This document shows positions 45,418 to 56,700 of a stretch of DNA of 64,000 nt, piece after piece. The translations under genes and the position numbers were made by a program. This DNA comes from Filosporella fistucella (Eukaryota; Ascomycota; Leotiomycetes; Helotiales). Under the pieces are notes generated by a model. The model did not search any database, was not told the DNA's origin, and worked only from the letters and a program-made list of their open reading frames with translations. The stretch is from the NCBI GenBank assembly GCA_030077755.1, contig JAQJZZ010000018.1:806001-870000 (forward strand). Direction: 5' to 3'. Position 1 is the first letter of the stretch, and every line of letters starts with the position of its first letter.

Positions 45418-45953
45418 ATGGCTCTAGCACTGAAACATATCCCCAACGCTCAAGAGGCAAAGATCCCAAAATACAAAGATTTCCCCAATATCTGGTTAGG
45501 AGCTATTGCCTCGAGGTAAGAATCGCTATGTGTACTTATATTTCGGAGTTAGAAAGCTGAGTTAGTTGAAGCACACAAGACGACCATGAAAAACCAATCA
45601 CAAGTGGTTTCTATCGCATTGAAAAAGGTGCTACGATGACAGCTACATATACCTATTATGAATTCAAGCTTGTGATTGCAGGCGACCTAGTCGTTTCCGA
45701 CGGGACTGGCCAGACAGTCAAGGCTGTGAAGGGAGACATTTTGTATTTCCCTAAAGGCGCAACGAGTCCGTACCTCTCCTTTTTGTGTGGGCACTCCCAC
45801 TTACCAAGATTTGTAGTTACTTTTGGGTCTGAAAATGGTGGTGAAGCATTTTTCGTAAGTACTACGATTTTCATGAGTCTTAGCTAGGAAAGTGGTTGAA
45901 ATTGCTCGCGGGTCTAAATTATCCCACAGGTTGCACAACGAGCCGGTTCTTAG
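45418..45953 (+). CDS. Small single-domain cupin, four exons
   Basis: Exons 45418-45515, 45572-45765, 45817-45854 and 45930-45953 total 354 nt (117 aa). The fold is visible as GFYRIEKGATMTATYTYYEF, VIAGDLVVSDGTGQTV, VKGDILYFPKGATITF and EAFFVAQRAGS, typical of a small cupin related to the EutQ-like (ethanolamine utilisation) group. The usual metal-binding histidines of motif 1 are not evident. Two exons are under 40 nt, which automated prediction often misses. It may be an isomerase, a lyase or a binding protein; its place at the end of the block suggests a role with the amine-related genes. Confidence 0.75.
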
Positions 45954-47070
45954 TCTGCAGGCTATGGTCATACGTCGCCTTGGTATAATCTTGCGAATGG
46001 AGTGCACGGTTCTTGTATTAAAAATATGCGGAGAGAAATAGGTTATTCAAGAAGATGTCAAGCAATTCTACAGAATTATATTTTACTTTCGAAAAGAGTA
46101 CGACCAATCGTAACCAATGAGTTACTATGCGAAAGAATGCAAAGAGTTCACAGATTTTCCACTATATCTATGAAAGGCCCCTTTTGGACTTCCGAAAATT
46201 GCGTGGTCAAAGTATTAGTGTTTATTATTTACTTGTATTAATGCACTGGCAATAATTAAGGAGAACCCTCTTCACACTTGAGAATCTCAGAATCTCGAGA
46301 ACTAATTTGAAGCCCCATCAGGTTCTGGGGTTGGCAAGATGCCCATAGACTCGGGATTAATTTTCCCTTCGGTAGTTCCGTTTTAGACTCCGAACGTGAG
46401 CAACTGCTGCTTTAACCTGAGCCAAGGGTGAGAATACCTGAGCAGAGCCTGAGCACACCCTGAGTTGGCCTGCGCACTATGATCAAGATTCCTTTTTTGC
46501 CTCTTTTGTGACCCGGCTAGAGTTCCCTTGCCGGTCTTTTCCCGGGAATCCGTTTCTGTTCCCTTTTGGAGCAGAATTTGGATCCTCTTGTGAAGGAGTA
46601 CGTGACTTATGATTTAAAGAGCCTCGAACACATAGCTGAAGCCAACTGGGCGGGTTCGAAGCCACCCCCTTGTAACACTGCTTGGAATTTTACCGCTGGC
46701 ATATTGCTCAGCCACAAGGAACACCCAGCACAGCCCAAATTTCAAAAAGGTGTGCTCACTTCTCCTCCTTCACGACACCTGCTAATGACACCGACACCGA
46801 CACAGACACATGCATACCTCCCTCTTTGATCGCGTATAACCACCATTAAAGAATACAATCATACAGCTTTCTACACACTCAATTATCAGTACTCTAACTA
46901 GTACAGTTCAACTGCCACCTGCGCTCATATTCTAATAGTTCCAAGGATTAGGCAGCCATTCTTCGCCAGAAGAGGCTTACAGGAGACCGTGATAGGCAAT
47001 TTGCAACCCTCGAAGCTCCATTTGCTACATAACGCATTCATACATACATTCTATCTTATTTGCAGTTGTC
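45954..47070. other. Intergenic, upstream of the HET gene
   Basis: No supported gene. A short run of related CCTGAGC words occurs near 46418-46462. The last 200 bp before 47071 look like a transcript leader. Confidence 0.45.
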
Positions 47071-48867
47071 ATGGAAAACCCAATGCGATTTCGATACGAA
47101 CCCCTCTCCAAAGATAACAATAAGAGTTCAACGCGCTTGCTTCAGCTCTTGCCTGGCTCAATTGACGAACCGATTCAGTGCAGCATTGTGAACGTAAATC
47201 TCTACGACAACCCAGACTATGAAGCTTTGAGCTATTGTTGGGGTGACGCTGCGAATCCTATCCGTATTCATATTGGTAAAGAATACATCGACGTAACTCA
47301 GAATCTTCACGATGCTTTGGTCAAGCTGCGCGATGTTGAAAACTCAAGGACTCTCTGGATTGATGCTATTTGTATTGATCAATGTGATCTTCAAGAGCGA
47401 TCACAGCAAGTCGGAATAATGAGACAAATCTACAAACAATCTAAAAAGACCTTGGTATGGCTCGGTCCAGAGACTGAAGATACTGCAAAAGGTTTCGAGC
47501 TCATCCCATATCTCCTCAGGGTCTTTTGTGAAGCCTTTCATGGAAACCCGCGGCCGATACGCCTTGATCGTCGTCTTCTGGAGCACCCAAGTATACTGCA
47601 GGTTTATCGAAAAATACGCTTGATTGAGCCCTTTATTCAATTAGAACAGCGCCCATACTTCTCAAGAATCTGGATTGTCCAGGAAATTACGGTCTCATAC
47701 AACAAAGTTACACTCATCTGGGGGCAATTCTCTTTATCCTGGGAAGAGTATTTCGCAGCAGCATTCACATTTGCTTGTTTCGAGATTCGGAAAGGGACCA
47801 TTCACAAACCTCTTGGCGCATTTCTTGAACTGGTTATGCCTGCATTACAACTAGAGACGTCGGAAACCACCACACTAATAAGCCTTTTGGACCGATACCG
47901 ACAACAAGAATCAACTGATCCGCGGGATAAAATTTTTGCGCTGTTAGGAATTGCTGGGTCGAAAGATATTTCCTCTTTGGGCTGCAAGGCCGACTATACC
48001 TTGGATGTCGCCGAGGTCTATACGAATCTCGCAAGGTCGTATATACAGAGAGATGGCAACCTTGATATACTCGGGTACGTCCAGTGTGGCTCAAGCATAC
48101 CCCATTTGCCGTCCTGGGTACCCAATTGGACGAAACAAGGAGATACACCAATTAATTTTCGAAGTTCCAACCTTTCTGGTATTTGTTTCAATCCCCACGC
48201 TGGAGGCGAGAGTGGGTGCGGCGATATAAGTACTTCTGTGGATGGGAAAACCTTGAATAGTAATGGTATTATTTTCGACAAGATTGTGAGAATATCGGGC
48301 TTGATCGACGAAGCGTGGAGTGACGGCTGCTGTAAAGCACATATCTGGGAAACGATTGCAAAATTAAGAGAAAGGAGTGGTTACGTTGTTGGAGGCACAG
48401 CCATGGATGCTTTTTTCATGACACAACTTGCTGGTTGTCCGACACCTGTATATGATATCTTAAAGGAAAGACTTCAGGAGCTATGGGAGGAAGAAAAAAA
48501 TCACATCCGACAGAACAAGTTCCATGCCTCCTTTGCTGCGTTGACCGCAAATGGTTCACAGAAAAAGAAAATTAACTTGATACTAGTAAATGAAAGAGAG
48601 ACAGGAGATGTTGAAGCCCTTTTAACGTCAAGCCTTCGATATACAAAGAGGAGGCGGTTTGTGACGACTAATAAGGGATACTACGCGTTAGTCCCTGCTG
48701 AGGCTAATCCTGGGAACCATATTGCCATTTTGGAAGGAGGAAACTGGCCATTTGTCTTGCATGCTCAAGAACAAAGCTGGAAACTTGTGGGAGAATGTTA
48801 TGTGCATGGGATCATGAATGGAGAGGCATTTAATAAATCTATTTGCGAAAGACTGGCAATAGTTTGA
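47071..48867 (+). CDS. HET-domain protein (heterokaryon incompatibility type), single exon
   Basis: 598 aa. The HET domain occupies the N-terminal half with its standard signature: YEALSYCWGD, TQNLHDALVKLR, LWIDAICIDQCDLQERSQQV, MRQIYKQSKKTLVWLGPE, and RIWIVQEI. Further C-terminal blocks, DPRDKIFALLGIA and LPSWVPNWT, are typical of large HET proteins. Such proteins act as NLR-like partners or triggers in allorecognition and programmed cell death, but most copies have no tested role. The frame is complete and unbroken. No partner (NLR, het-s- or plp-like) is visible next to it. Confidence 0.95.
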   Translation: MENPMRFRYEPLSKDNNKSSTRLLQLLPGSIDEPIQCSIVNVNLYDNPDYEALSYCWGDAANPIRIHIGKEYIDVTQNLHDALVKLRDVENSRTLWIDAICIDQCDLQERSQQVGIMRQIYKQSKKTLVWLGPETEDTAKGFELIPYLLRVFCEAFHGNPRPIRLDRRLLEHPSILQVYRKIRLIEPFIQLEQRPYFSRIWIVQEITVSYNKVTLIWGQFSLSWEEYFAAAFTFACFEIRKGTIHKPLGAFLELVMPALQLETSETTTLISLLDRYRQQESTDPRDKIFALLGIAGSKDISSLGCKADYTLDVAEVYTNLARSYIQRDGNLDILGYVQCGSSIPHLPSWVPNWTKQGDTPINFRSSNLSGICFNPHAGGESGCGDISTSVDGKTLNSNGIIFDKIVRISGLIDEAWSDGCCKAHIWETIAKLRERSGYVVGGTAMDAFFMTQLAGCPTPVYDILKERLQELWEEEKNHIRQNKFHASFAALTANGSQKKKINLILVNERETGDVEALLTSSLRYTKRRRFVTTNKGYYALVPAEANPGNHIAILEGGNWPFVLHAQEQSWKLVGECYVHGIMNGEAFNKSICERLAIV

Positions 48868-50799
48868 TTATTGTAGTGTTGTTCCAAGGACCACGCTAAA
48901 TAGCCAATATTATGTACATTTCCGTTCAAGAGAACCACTCGCCGCCCTGTGAATTTAACGATACAATTTCATCACAGCCTTCTAAGCAGTCTGTACCACA
49001 GCTATATTTGCTCCGTTTAGTAGGCCACTCTGTGTTCTTGAAATTCTTCTTGATGTCTAGGCTTCAACGCACTGGCACTTTTATCCTTGCGAGAAGTTTC
49101 TCCGAATGCAATTCTGGGAGACTTTCTACGAGGTCACTAGAGATCTTTCAGCTAATATTAGAGGTTGTAATTTATGGAGAAGTAAAGAATTATGTTATAG
49201 TACATATTGTGTTTAGTTGTAAAAGTTATAGGAAGTAGGAGATGGGTTCAGTCCGAGTTCTTCTGAGTTGAATGATGCCGATATATGGTCACGTGATATC
49301 TACACATACCGCTTTCAAAGGAGGCCTTCTAGCGACATTCTCCGCATCATGGTCTGTTCCTTACTCTCAGAGGACTCTCCCTTTGAATTGAGAGGTAGGA
49401 TCAACATATGCTTCGTTTGTATACACAATATGAGCCCTGAATCCAAAGAGAGGTTATAGAGGTGGGTCTCGCCATGTCACGGATTGAGACCCGGTTTGAG
49501 GCTCAGCGGCTTGGCCCCTGAGCCGACATCTCCGAGACGCCCTGTTCCGGTTTGGTAGAACACTTCGTACTCATGTGAATGAAAGATGGATTTGAGGCTG
49601 TAGGGTGCTGATGTTACAAGGCTAAAATCCTGACGGTGGAATTGAGGCGTGACCAGATTTTGAGAGTTCCATTGCATTGTGCAGATGGAAGAATGATAGG
49701 GGATATTTTGTCGCCTCAAAGTTACGCTCTCATCCAAAAGAACTTTCGAGGTTCCATGGTAATTAATTGTTTGATTGAGAAGACGATAAAAGATTTGCTG
49801 CCGCAATAGTCCTTCAATATGGAGGGTTGAATGGTATATTTTATAAATCCTTCAAACGATTGTATATATCACATTCTACCTTGATATCCCAAGTTTTCTC
49901 TGAGGTGAGGTCCTTCAAGTTTGACCAATCCTGAAAGCTATATGAGTTTGGCAAAAGTGCATGTATTCATCTTAGCACATGATTGCATCAAGACCCACGT
50001 GATCGGAGCATAGCGCTGACAGAATCTAAATCCTTCGATTGGCCCGCTCGTGGACAAGGTTAATGATGGTGTTATCAAATATGCAAGGCCAAGGGGGCGG
50101 GCCGTCTCAAAACACTAACGATTTCAAGATTGATTCCCGCCGTCCGGAAAGCATACATATATGCCTGGACATAATTATAATTGGTTTGTTCCGCTTTCCA
50201 AAGAGCCTCGCTGACATTAACATCGTATGAAGGGAGGCAATGCCTTTGAATGCTTACTCGTCTTAGATATACTCCATATCTTAAAGTGTCAAGCTCCCTT
50301 CGCGTAAGGTGATGTTGATGCAGACGCTGCGCCATTCTCTTCGTTTTGCGCCTGAAATAAACGCCCTCCCCTGCCGTGCGTCTGGCTTCTCCACCACGCC
50401 AGCTATCAGTGGGCGACTGAACAGTTTCAGAGCTACATGTTCCAGGGAGGGGTTAAGCGGTAATGAGCTTGATCAGTTCAGGGCCAAGGCACAGCCCTAT
50501 CGTGCAATATCGAAGGAACCACTTTAAACACTTCCCAAGTACAGTCTAACTGCATTATCTTCATATTTTGCTGTGCCTCTCCGGTACAGAATCCTAGTCA
50601 GCGCCAGGTAGTTGCAGCCTGCCATGCCATGGGTTATTCTGTGAAGAAGCTGGTAGTCCCTTCTCCATCCCAATATCTTATCCTCGTCCGTTCTCTGTGC
50701 ATCTCTGTATATCATTTTTTGTTCTAGATTTCAACCATTCTTTTGAGGGGTCGAAATATCAGTAATTATTTCATCCGGCATTCGTTCCAATTTCCCTCG
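48868..50799. other. Intergenic, holds a transposase relic
   Basis: Apart from the relic at about 49308-49480 no gene is supported. A 72-codon plus frame at 50309-50527 has no features I recognise. Confidence 0.5.
49308..49480 (-). mobile_element. Relic fragment of a Tc1/mariner-type transposase
   Basis: On the minus strand this stretch aligns by eye along its whole length to the interior of the transposon at about 27010-27172. The shared run GATCCTACCTCTCAA is exact, and matches continue on both sides, for example GAAGCATATGTTGATCC versus gaagcacacgtcgatcc. The protein would cover the first catalytic Asp region (NEAYVDPTSQ) and contains stops. No inverted repeats are seen around it, so it is a diverged internal fragment. 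Confidence 0.72.
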
Positions 50800-51718
50800 A
50801 TGGCTTCAGTTCCGCATTTGACCACAACCTTTGCGCCAGCTGCAAGCTGCACTGCGGATTTCTATACGGCAGGAATATACTATAGCATCGGTGGCCCATC
50901 GCCCAGTAATTGTTTCCCCTCAGCATGGGAGTCGACTTCACACTTCTACTCTCCTGGAGTTTGTCCGCAGGGTTACACTCAAGCTTGCGCATCTTTACAA
51001 ACAGCGGGGACAGTGACTGAGACACAGGCGACATGTTGTCCAAGGTGAGCAAACTTACTGTTACCCGTTATACCTAAGTATCTGAATTGACAAGATGTTA
51101 AACAGTGGATACGTATGCTACACACCAACCATCTTCAATTTCCCCGGTCAAGCTTGTGCTTCTATATTTACGAGCCAGGTTGTTACAATCGTCACAAATG
51201 GCACCAATCTCTCTCCAATGGTCGCGACATTACATCCAAAGATTGAAGCCGTAAATGGATATGGAGTCGTGATTCACTACCAAAGCACCGATTTTACATC
51301 TACCTCCTCATCTGCTTCATCGACCAAGGCACCAGATTCCTCATCAACATCCGCGACTCCTGCATCCACTACCCCCACCTCATCCACAACCCCGACTTCA
51401 TCACCAACTCCAACATCAAGTACAGTGGCAGGACTCACAACGGGCGCAAAAGCTGGCATTGGAGCAGGTATTGGAGTTGTGGCTTTGGCGGCCTTAGCTG
51501 GACTGTTACTATTTATCATGAAGAGAAGGAAGAATAATGGAGCTACGAAATATAGCCCAGCATCGGAGATGGATGCAGGACACCACGATCAATTAGCGAC
51601 AGGCTATTATGATCAGCAAAAGGCGGAGAAGGGAAAGAAATTTCAGCAGGCCCATGAGGTTTATACGCCACCTGCGGAGATGGATGGTGGTTCGAATGGG
51701 ACTTGGGGACATCGATAG
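50800..51718 (+). CDS. Ser/Thr-rich single-pass membrane protein, two exons
   Basis: Exons 50800-51044 and 51106-51718 encode 285 aa. The Cys-containing extracellular part (CFPSAWEST, CPQGYTQAC, TCCPRSGYVCYT) is followed by a Ser/Thr/Pro stalk of about 50 residues, near 154-196. A transmembrane helix follows (IGAGIGVVALAALAGLLLFI), then a basic stop (MKRRKNN) and a cytosolic tail with Tyr and Pro residues. The layout is that of fungal wall-stress-sensor-like or mucin-like surface proteins, though the Cys pattern is not a WSC domain. No clear signal peptide is seen, so topology may rely on the single helix. Confidence 0.8.
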
Positions 51719-53792
51719 AAGTGGATGTCGATGAAGGAGTTCCGTGGTGAGATCTGGTGGGGTGATATTCTTGTTATTTTAACGCACTTGTATAGGAGCG
51801 ATCATGGTTCAACATAGGGCAGAAGATTTTATAGAGAGCGAAGACCGAGCGGCATTTGATACCCATTTCCCAAACACATATTTCAATCCCACTATTGATG
51901 ATCGTACTACACCTCCACCGCCACTCAGAATGATTAAATTCACCAATCACAATCGAACGAAGAAGTTGCCGCTCGTCTCGACAAGACCGGCAGCGCACTA
52001 TGTACAGGGTAGAATAAATGTTAAAAGGTAAGGCCCAATACCAGGACGAGTTCTTCGAATGGAGACACTTGATTCGTGAGTCTGCCCCGAAAATACCGTG
52101 ATAAAGGTGGCAATTACGTGACAATTAGCATTTATTTCGTCCTGTAGGGAGTAGTGACATAGTCATTCGGAATCCTGCAGAGATTATCTTTCACCTGCAA
52201 GTCCGCTTGGAGCGCCTCAAACGCATCGCCATCCGTCTTTCTCGGCCAATACTCACTCCGAAGAATTAATTCTCACTTGTTGATAGATGGAAGTTCATCA
52301 CGACGCCTCGAGTAATGGCGAATATGAACAACCCGGCGAACACTCAAACCAAGAGGAATCTTCGTTCAATCACGCCAAGTGGGGGACATATAACTGAAGA
52401 ATGAAATTGCAAATTACTCTTGGAGTCCGAGAGAACTATTCACCAAAGCATTTCCGTGGACTTGGAAGTACATTCTCAAGCTTGGAGTTATTGTGAACTA
52501 AACAGAATTGATCCGCCTTATATTGGTGAGGATACTGATCGGACAGTCTGCAGTGACAATAAGGGGGCAAATTATAGACAAATTTTGGGAGATTAGGAAC
52601 GAAATTCAGATGGTCTATTCGCATACTGTCCCTCATTATTTGTATCCTGCTCTTGTACTTGATGGTGGGGTACATCTGCCTCGGCGAGTCTTTCAACCTC
52701 AGAGTTTAGTAACCATGAGGAACGTTTTACATTGTAGAAAGCTCACGTTTTGAAGGTATTCAAGGCATATACGAGAATCCTTCATAAACATAGTACTTGC
52801 GATCTGTGTGACGTATTTGATAGAAACCGCATGGAGGTCAAACTATTCCCAATTATGTTCTGAGTGGCGCATCTGATGGGATACTTTGTCATGCGATCAC
52901 AGGCATTCTTCAGTTGATTGAATTCGTCATTTACTTTCATGGTTTTTCTAACGTTGTGTCGTTCTTCTTTAGGAGTATAAGTAATTTCAATTCTGGTTCT
53001 CCTGCTCATTTTGATTAAGACAAGTGTGAAGTAGAGATACCCTGCGCCACGTGACAATCGCTGGATATGTACAAAGCATGCGAGCAGTCTCGTTCTTTCG
53101 ACCCTGATGAATGCTATTATACTACTTGCTATCGAATGCGAGAATGCTCAAGAGTGTCTCTGCCATGAATTCCCAGTGTAAATTGATAAACCCTTCGGTG
53201 ATTTCATAATTAAGGCACCAGAAATGGTTCAGTCGTTTGACTGCGGTCTCAATTGCATTTCACTTACACGTCCTTCTAACCGAAGAATTTTCCAGCAACC
53301 ATTTAGCTTAGCAGTACTTTCCTTTCATTTCCAATCTTCTAATCTTCAATATCCTCCAAAGATCTGATTTTCGTCCGCTCTCCGCTTAGCTAATGCCATC
53401 ATATCATCACAATCACCACTTACCATTTCTAGCAAGCGTAAACGCCTCCTCAACCAAAATAGCGAGCTGCATATACCCTTTCAGCTTTCCCATTTCTACC
53501 TATAAATTAAATACCAGATTTCATCTTGCAGTTCATTAATCTTTATTCAGCTTTGGAATTATCCAACAAAGATTCATTATTTATGGCTCTTGACCCCGCA
53601 GCGCGGGGTGGTTAAGTGATGAGATGATGAGAGAATCATAAGAGATTTCTTGCCTTTTGGATGAATGTGGGAAATATATATAAAGCACCATTTCCGTAGT
53701 GATTTCCATCTCAAACATCCTCTCCTTCTTTCCTTCAAGATAGTGAGCCACATACAATTCTCCTCAAACACAACTCTACAACTCCTCTCACC
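51719..53792. other. Intergenic
   Basis: Two kilobases without a supported gene. Overlapping opposite-strand frames near 51774-52124 and 52436-52753 lack features. The right end holds the lectin-gene promoter. Confidence 0.5.
53675..53684 (+). promoter_or_regulatory. TATA box of the beta-propeller gene
   Basis: TATATATAAA lies 109 bp upstream of the ATG at 53793. A pyrimidine-rich leader with CTTTCCTTC and CACAACTC follows. Confidence 0.5.
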
Positions 53793-55222
53793 ATGGCGCC
53801 CCTCGCAAGCCTCCTCACCGCAGCCATAGGCGCCACCTCCTGGTCCGCCAACCGTCTCGACGTTTTCAAACTCGGCCCCTCCTCAGATCTACAGCACATC
53901 GCTTGGGGTGGCAACGGCTGGTCCGCCTGGGAATCTCTCGGCGGAAGACTAAACACTGCTCCTTCTGTAACTTCGTGGGCTTCAGGTCGTCTTGATATCC
54001 TTGCTACAGGGACAGATAACTCTGCTTTTCATTTGTACTTCCAGAATGGATGGGGGGCGTGGGAGGGATTGGGAGGGGGATTTGTGAATTCGTTAGAAGC
54101 TGTTAGTTGGGGGAAGGATAGGTTGGATTATTTGTGAGTTGTCATTTCGGAGAATAGATTGCGAGACTGATTGTTGAATAGTGGGGTAGGAACAAATAAT
54201 GGTGCGTTTCATAAAGCTTGGGCTGGAAACTCTTGGTCTGGATATGAAGATTTGGGCGGTGCTTTTACACAGCCTATTTCTGTCGTTTCTTGGGGAGCTA
54301 ATCGTTTGGATTTATTCTCAACTGGTACTGATGTAAGTGTTTCATCTCTTTCATTCCATGCCCACGTGTTATCTCAATACGTATAATTTCTGCTATACTA
54401 CCATCAATTCATACTGACTCCGAGAATAACGCTGATCATTTCACAGAACCAGTCATTCCACAAATCCTGGGACGGAACTCAGTGGTCAGCTGGGTGGGAA
54501 GCTCGCGGAGGAACATTCATCAGCTCTCTCGTTCCTGTGGCTTGGGGTAAGAACAGACTTGATGTATTCGGTATAGGTACAGATAGTGCCATGTACCACA
54601 TGTCATGGGTCAGTTTTGTCTCTATACGTGCAGGATCAACAAACCTAACATCAATAGAACGGTAAAGCTTGGTCTAGCTGGGAAAACCTAGGCGGGTCAT
54701 TCATATCCAATCCCGCAGCTGTATCTGTAAAATATCCTTTCTTTCCCATCTCCAGATAATCCCAGCTAAAGCATAACAGTGGACTTCCAACCGACTCGAC
54801 ATCTTCGGTATCGGTACCAGTGGGGAGATGTTCCATAAATCATGGCAGTCAAACGGGCCCTGGAGCTCTGGTGTACGTAACCCTTCTCTGATCTCTCACA
54901 ACTTGCTTCTCTTCTCCATCAATTCATCAAGGGTCGAAATTGGAATGGTTTTGGTATCTGGATATAAGTCTGTGCGTAGCTAATTTACAATAGTGGGAGA
55001 ATCTAGGAGGGTCTTTCATCAGTGCGCCTACCGTCACATCTGTAAGCATATTTTCTACATTTCAAATTCGCTCTTGAGGCCTCGCAAGAGGATTGATGTA
55101 CTAATTCATAGCAGTGGTCCGCAAATAGATTAGATCTCTTCGGTCTCGGCACAGATGGCGCAGTATTCCATCGCTCATGGGGAGGAAGTTCATGGTCAAG
55201 CGGTTGGGAGAGATTAGGATAA
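53793..55222 (+). CDS. Seven-repeat beta-propeller, PLL-like (DUF346) lectin candidate, seven exons
   Basis: Exons 53793-54133, 54182-54332, 54447-54608, 54658-54726, 54780-54872, 54994-55041 and 55115-55222 total 972 nt (323 aa), with all phases consistent. The protein is nothing but repeats of about 45 residues with the pattern W-x3-RLD-(V/I/L/Y)-(F/L)-x2-GTD, then H-x-W, then WS-x-WE-x-LGG. I count seven RLD cores, as expected for a seven-bladed propeller like the Photorhabdus PLL lectins. Those bind fucose-type sugars. There is no signal peptide, so it is probably cytosolic or released on wounding, a defence-lectin profile. Several exons begin exactly at the Trp that opens a repeat half. 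Sugar specificity is unknown. Confidence 0.85.
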
Positions 55223-55339
55223 TTTTTATCGTAGACGTAAACATAGACATTATTCTATTCAATAACAACTACAGGGTATCATACATATATCCTCCCAATC
55301 TACACTCTCATCCAATCCCTCTGTTATCCAATTCCTCTC

Positions 55340-56700
55340 TCATCCCCCCCTACCCACTCCCCCATCTCCATACCTCTCAAACTCAAAACTCCACAACTTC
55401 TCCGCCACGCTAAGACCCCACTTCGCCCCATTCCCAAAATCATCACCCTTACTACTCTTCCGTCCAATATGCTGCATCACACTTGGCGTGATCGCCCACC
55501 TAAGCTCCCCATCTCTATCCGCTAACTCCTCTGTCAACATATCTACGAATCCTACTCCTTTATCTTTGTACCAGGATAACAAATGCGGGATCCTGGAGCG
55601 AGGGAAAAGGAGAGCTTGTGAGCAACAGCCGAAGTTTTGCATGGGGTTTACGCCGGCTGGGAGAGGGAGCATGGAGATCCGACCAGAAGCGAAGAAGAGG
55701 AGGATTAGGAGGGGAGAGAGGAGGAAGGTTGAGAGGAGGAGGTGGACGGGTGTGAGGTGTCGGGAGAGAGTGGTGGAGCGGGAACGGAGGAGGAGGAGGA
55801 TAGATAGGGGGATGAAGGTTATGAGGATGGAGTAGAAGAGGTAAGTGGGCCATTCTTCCGAGTTCCAACCTAGGAGTTCTTCGGTGTAGAAGAGACGGAG
55901 GTAGAGATCTATATTTTTAAAGTTAGCACCTTAATCTTCCTGTTTATCACAAAATGCGAAAAATACGATGAGAACAGATGAGAAAAAGACTTACACTCTT
56001 TCCTCCCCATCTCCCTAGTCTTCCTCTCCGCTTCCTTCACTGCCTTAGCAGTCCTACCATACCACCCCTCCACAGCCAAAACATCATCTTCAAGCATCAA
56101 CACCTGCTCAGCTCCACTCTCATAACACCTCTCGAGCAAATATCTATAATCCCACAATGCCTTTTCCCTAAACAATCCCTGTTCCTCTTCTAATCCCTTC
56201 ATTCGTTCCAACGCATCGCCTTTCAGATCGTAAACCAGTACCTCGTCAGCTACATTCCTTAGCCAGGAGGAGTTGTAGACCGGGTGGATGGAGGGAGTGG
56301 TGTGTGCTATTAGGGTAATAAGTTGTATTTCCTTTCGCTCTGAGGGCGCGAGACCGTGCAAGAGGCCACCGATAGCGAGGTCGAAATACTGAACGTGGGC
56401 ATTCCTGTTCACCGTCGCAACACCGACACATATTTTCGGTTTCTCCTCTGTTGTATTCCCCCTCAGAAACGGGCTCGTTCTCGCGCCTTCTATAAAACTC
56501 TTTGCTTCTGCTTGGCGAATGGCAGAGTAGTGTGGTTTATATGCGATACTCGGATCGAAGAAGAGAGATGTTGGATCGTGGGAGAAGGAATGGCGCGCGT
56601 AGAGGATGAGGAAGATGTAGAGGATTAAGAAGGAGGAGAGGATGGGGAGAGAGGGAAGAGAGGGACAGGGGCGTGTCAGGAGGGTAAGGTGGCGCCGCAT
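55340..56700 (-). CDS. PGAP4-like glycosyltransferase, membrane-bound, two exons
   Basis: Exons 56700-55995 and 55908-55340 encode 424 aa. An N-terminal signal-anchor helix (LPILSSFLILYIFLILYA) is followed by a lumenal catalytic part with ICVGVATVNRN and QVLMLEDDVLAVEGWY. The latter is the EDD motif of the PGAP4/TMEM246 GPI-GalNAc transferase group. Exon 2 carries a tandem pair of helices (YLFYSILITFIPLSILLLL and HLLLSTFLLSPLLILLFF) inserted in the domain, a trait of that family, then GCCSQALLFPR. It should act in the Golgi on GPI side chains or related glycans. The open frame extends upstream to 56853, but the Met at 56700 gives the better anchor. Confidence 0.85.
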
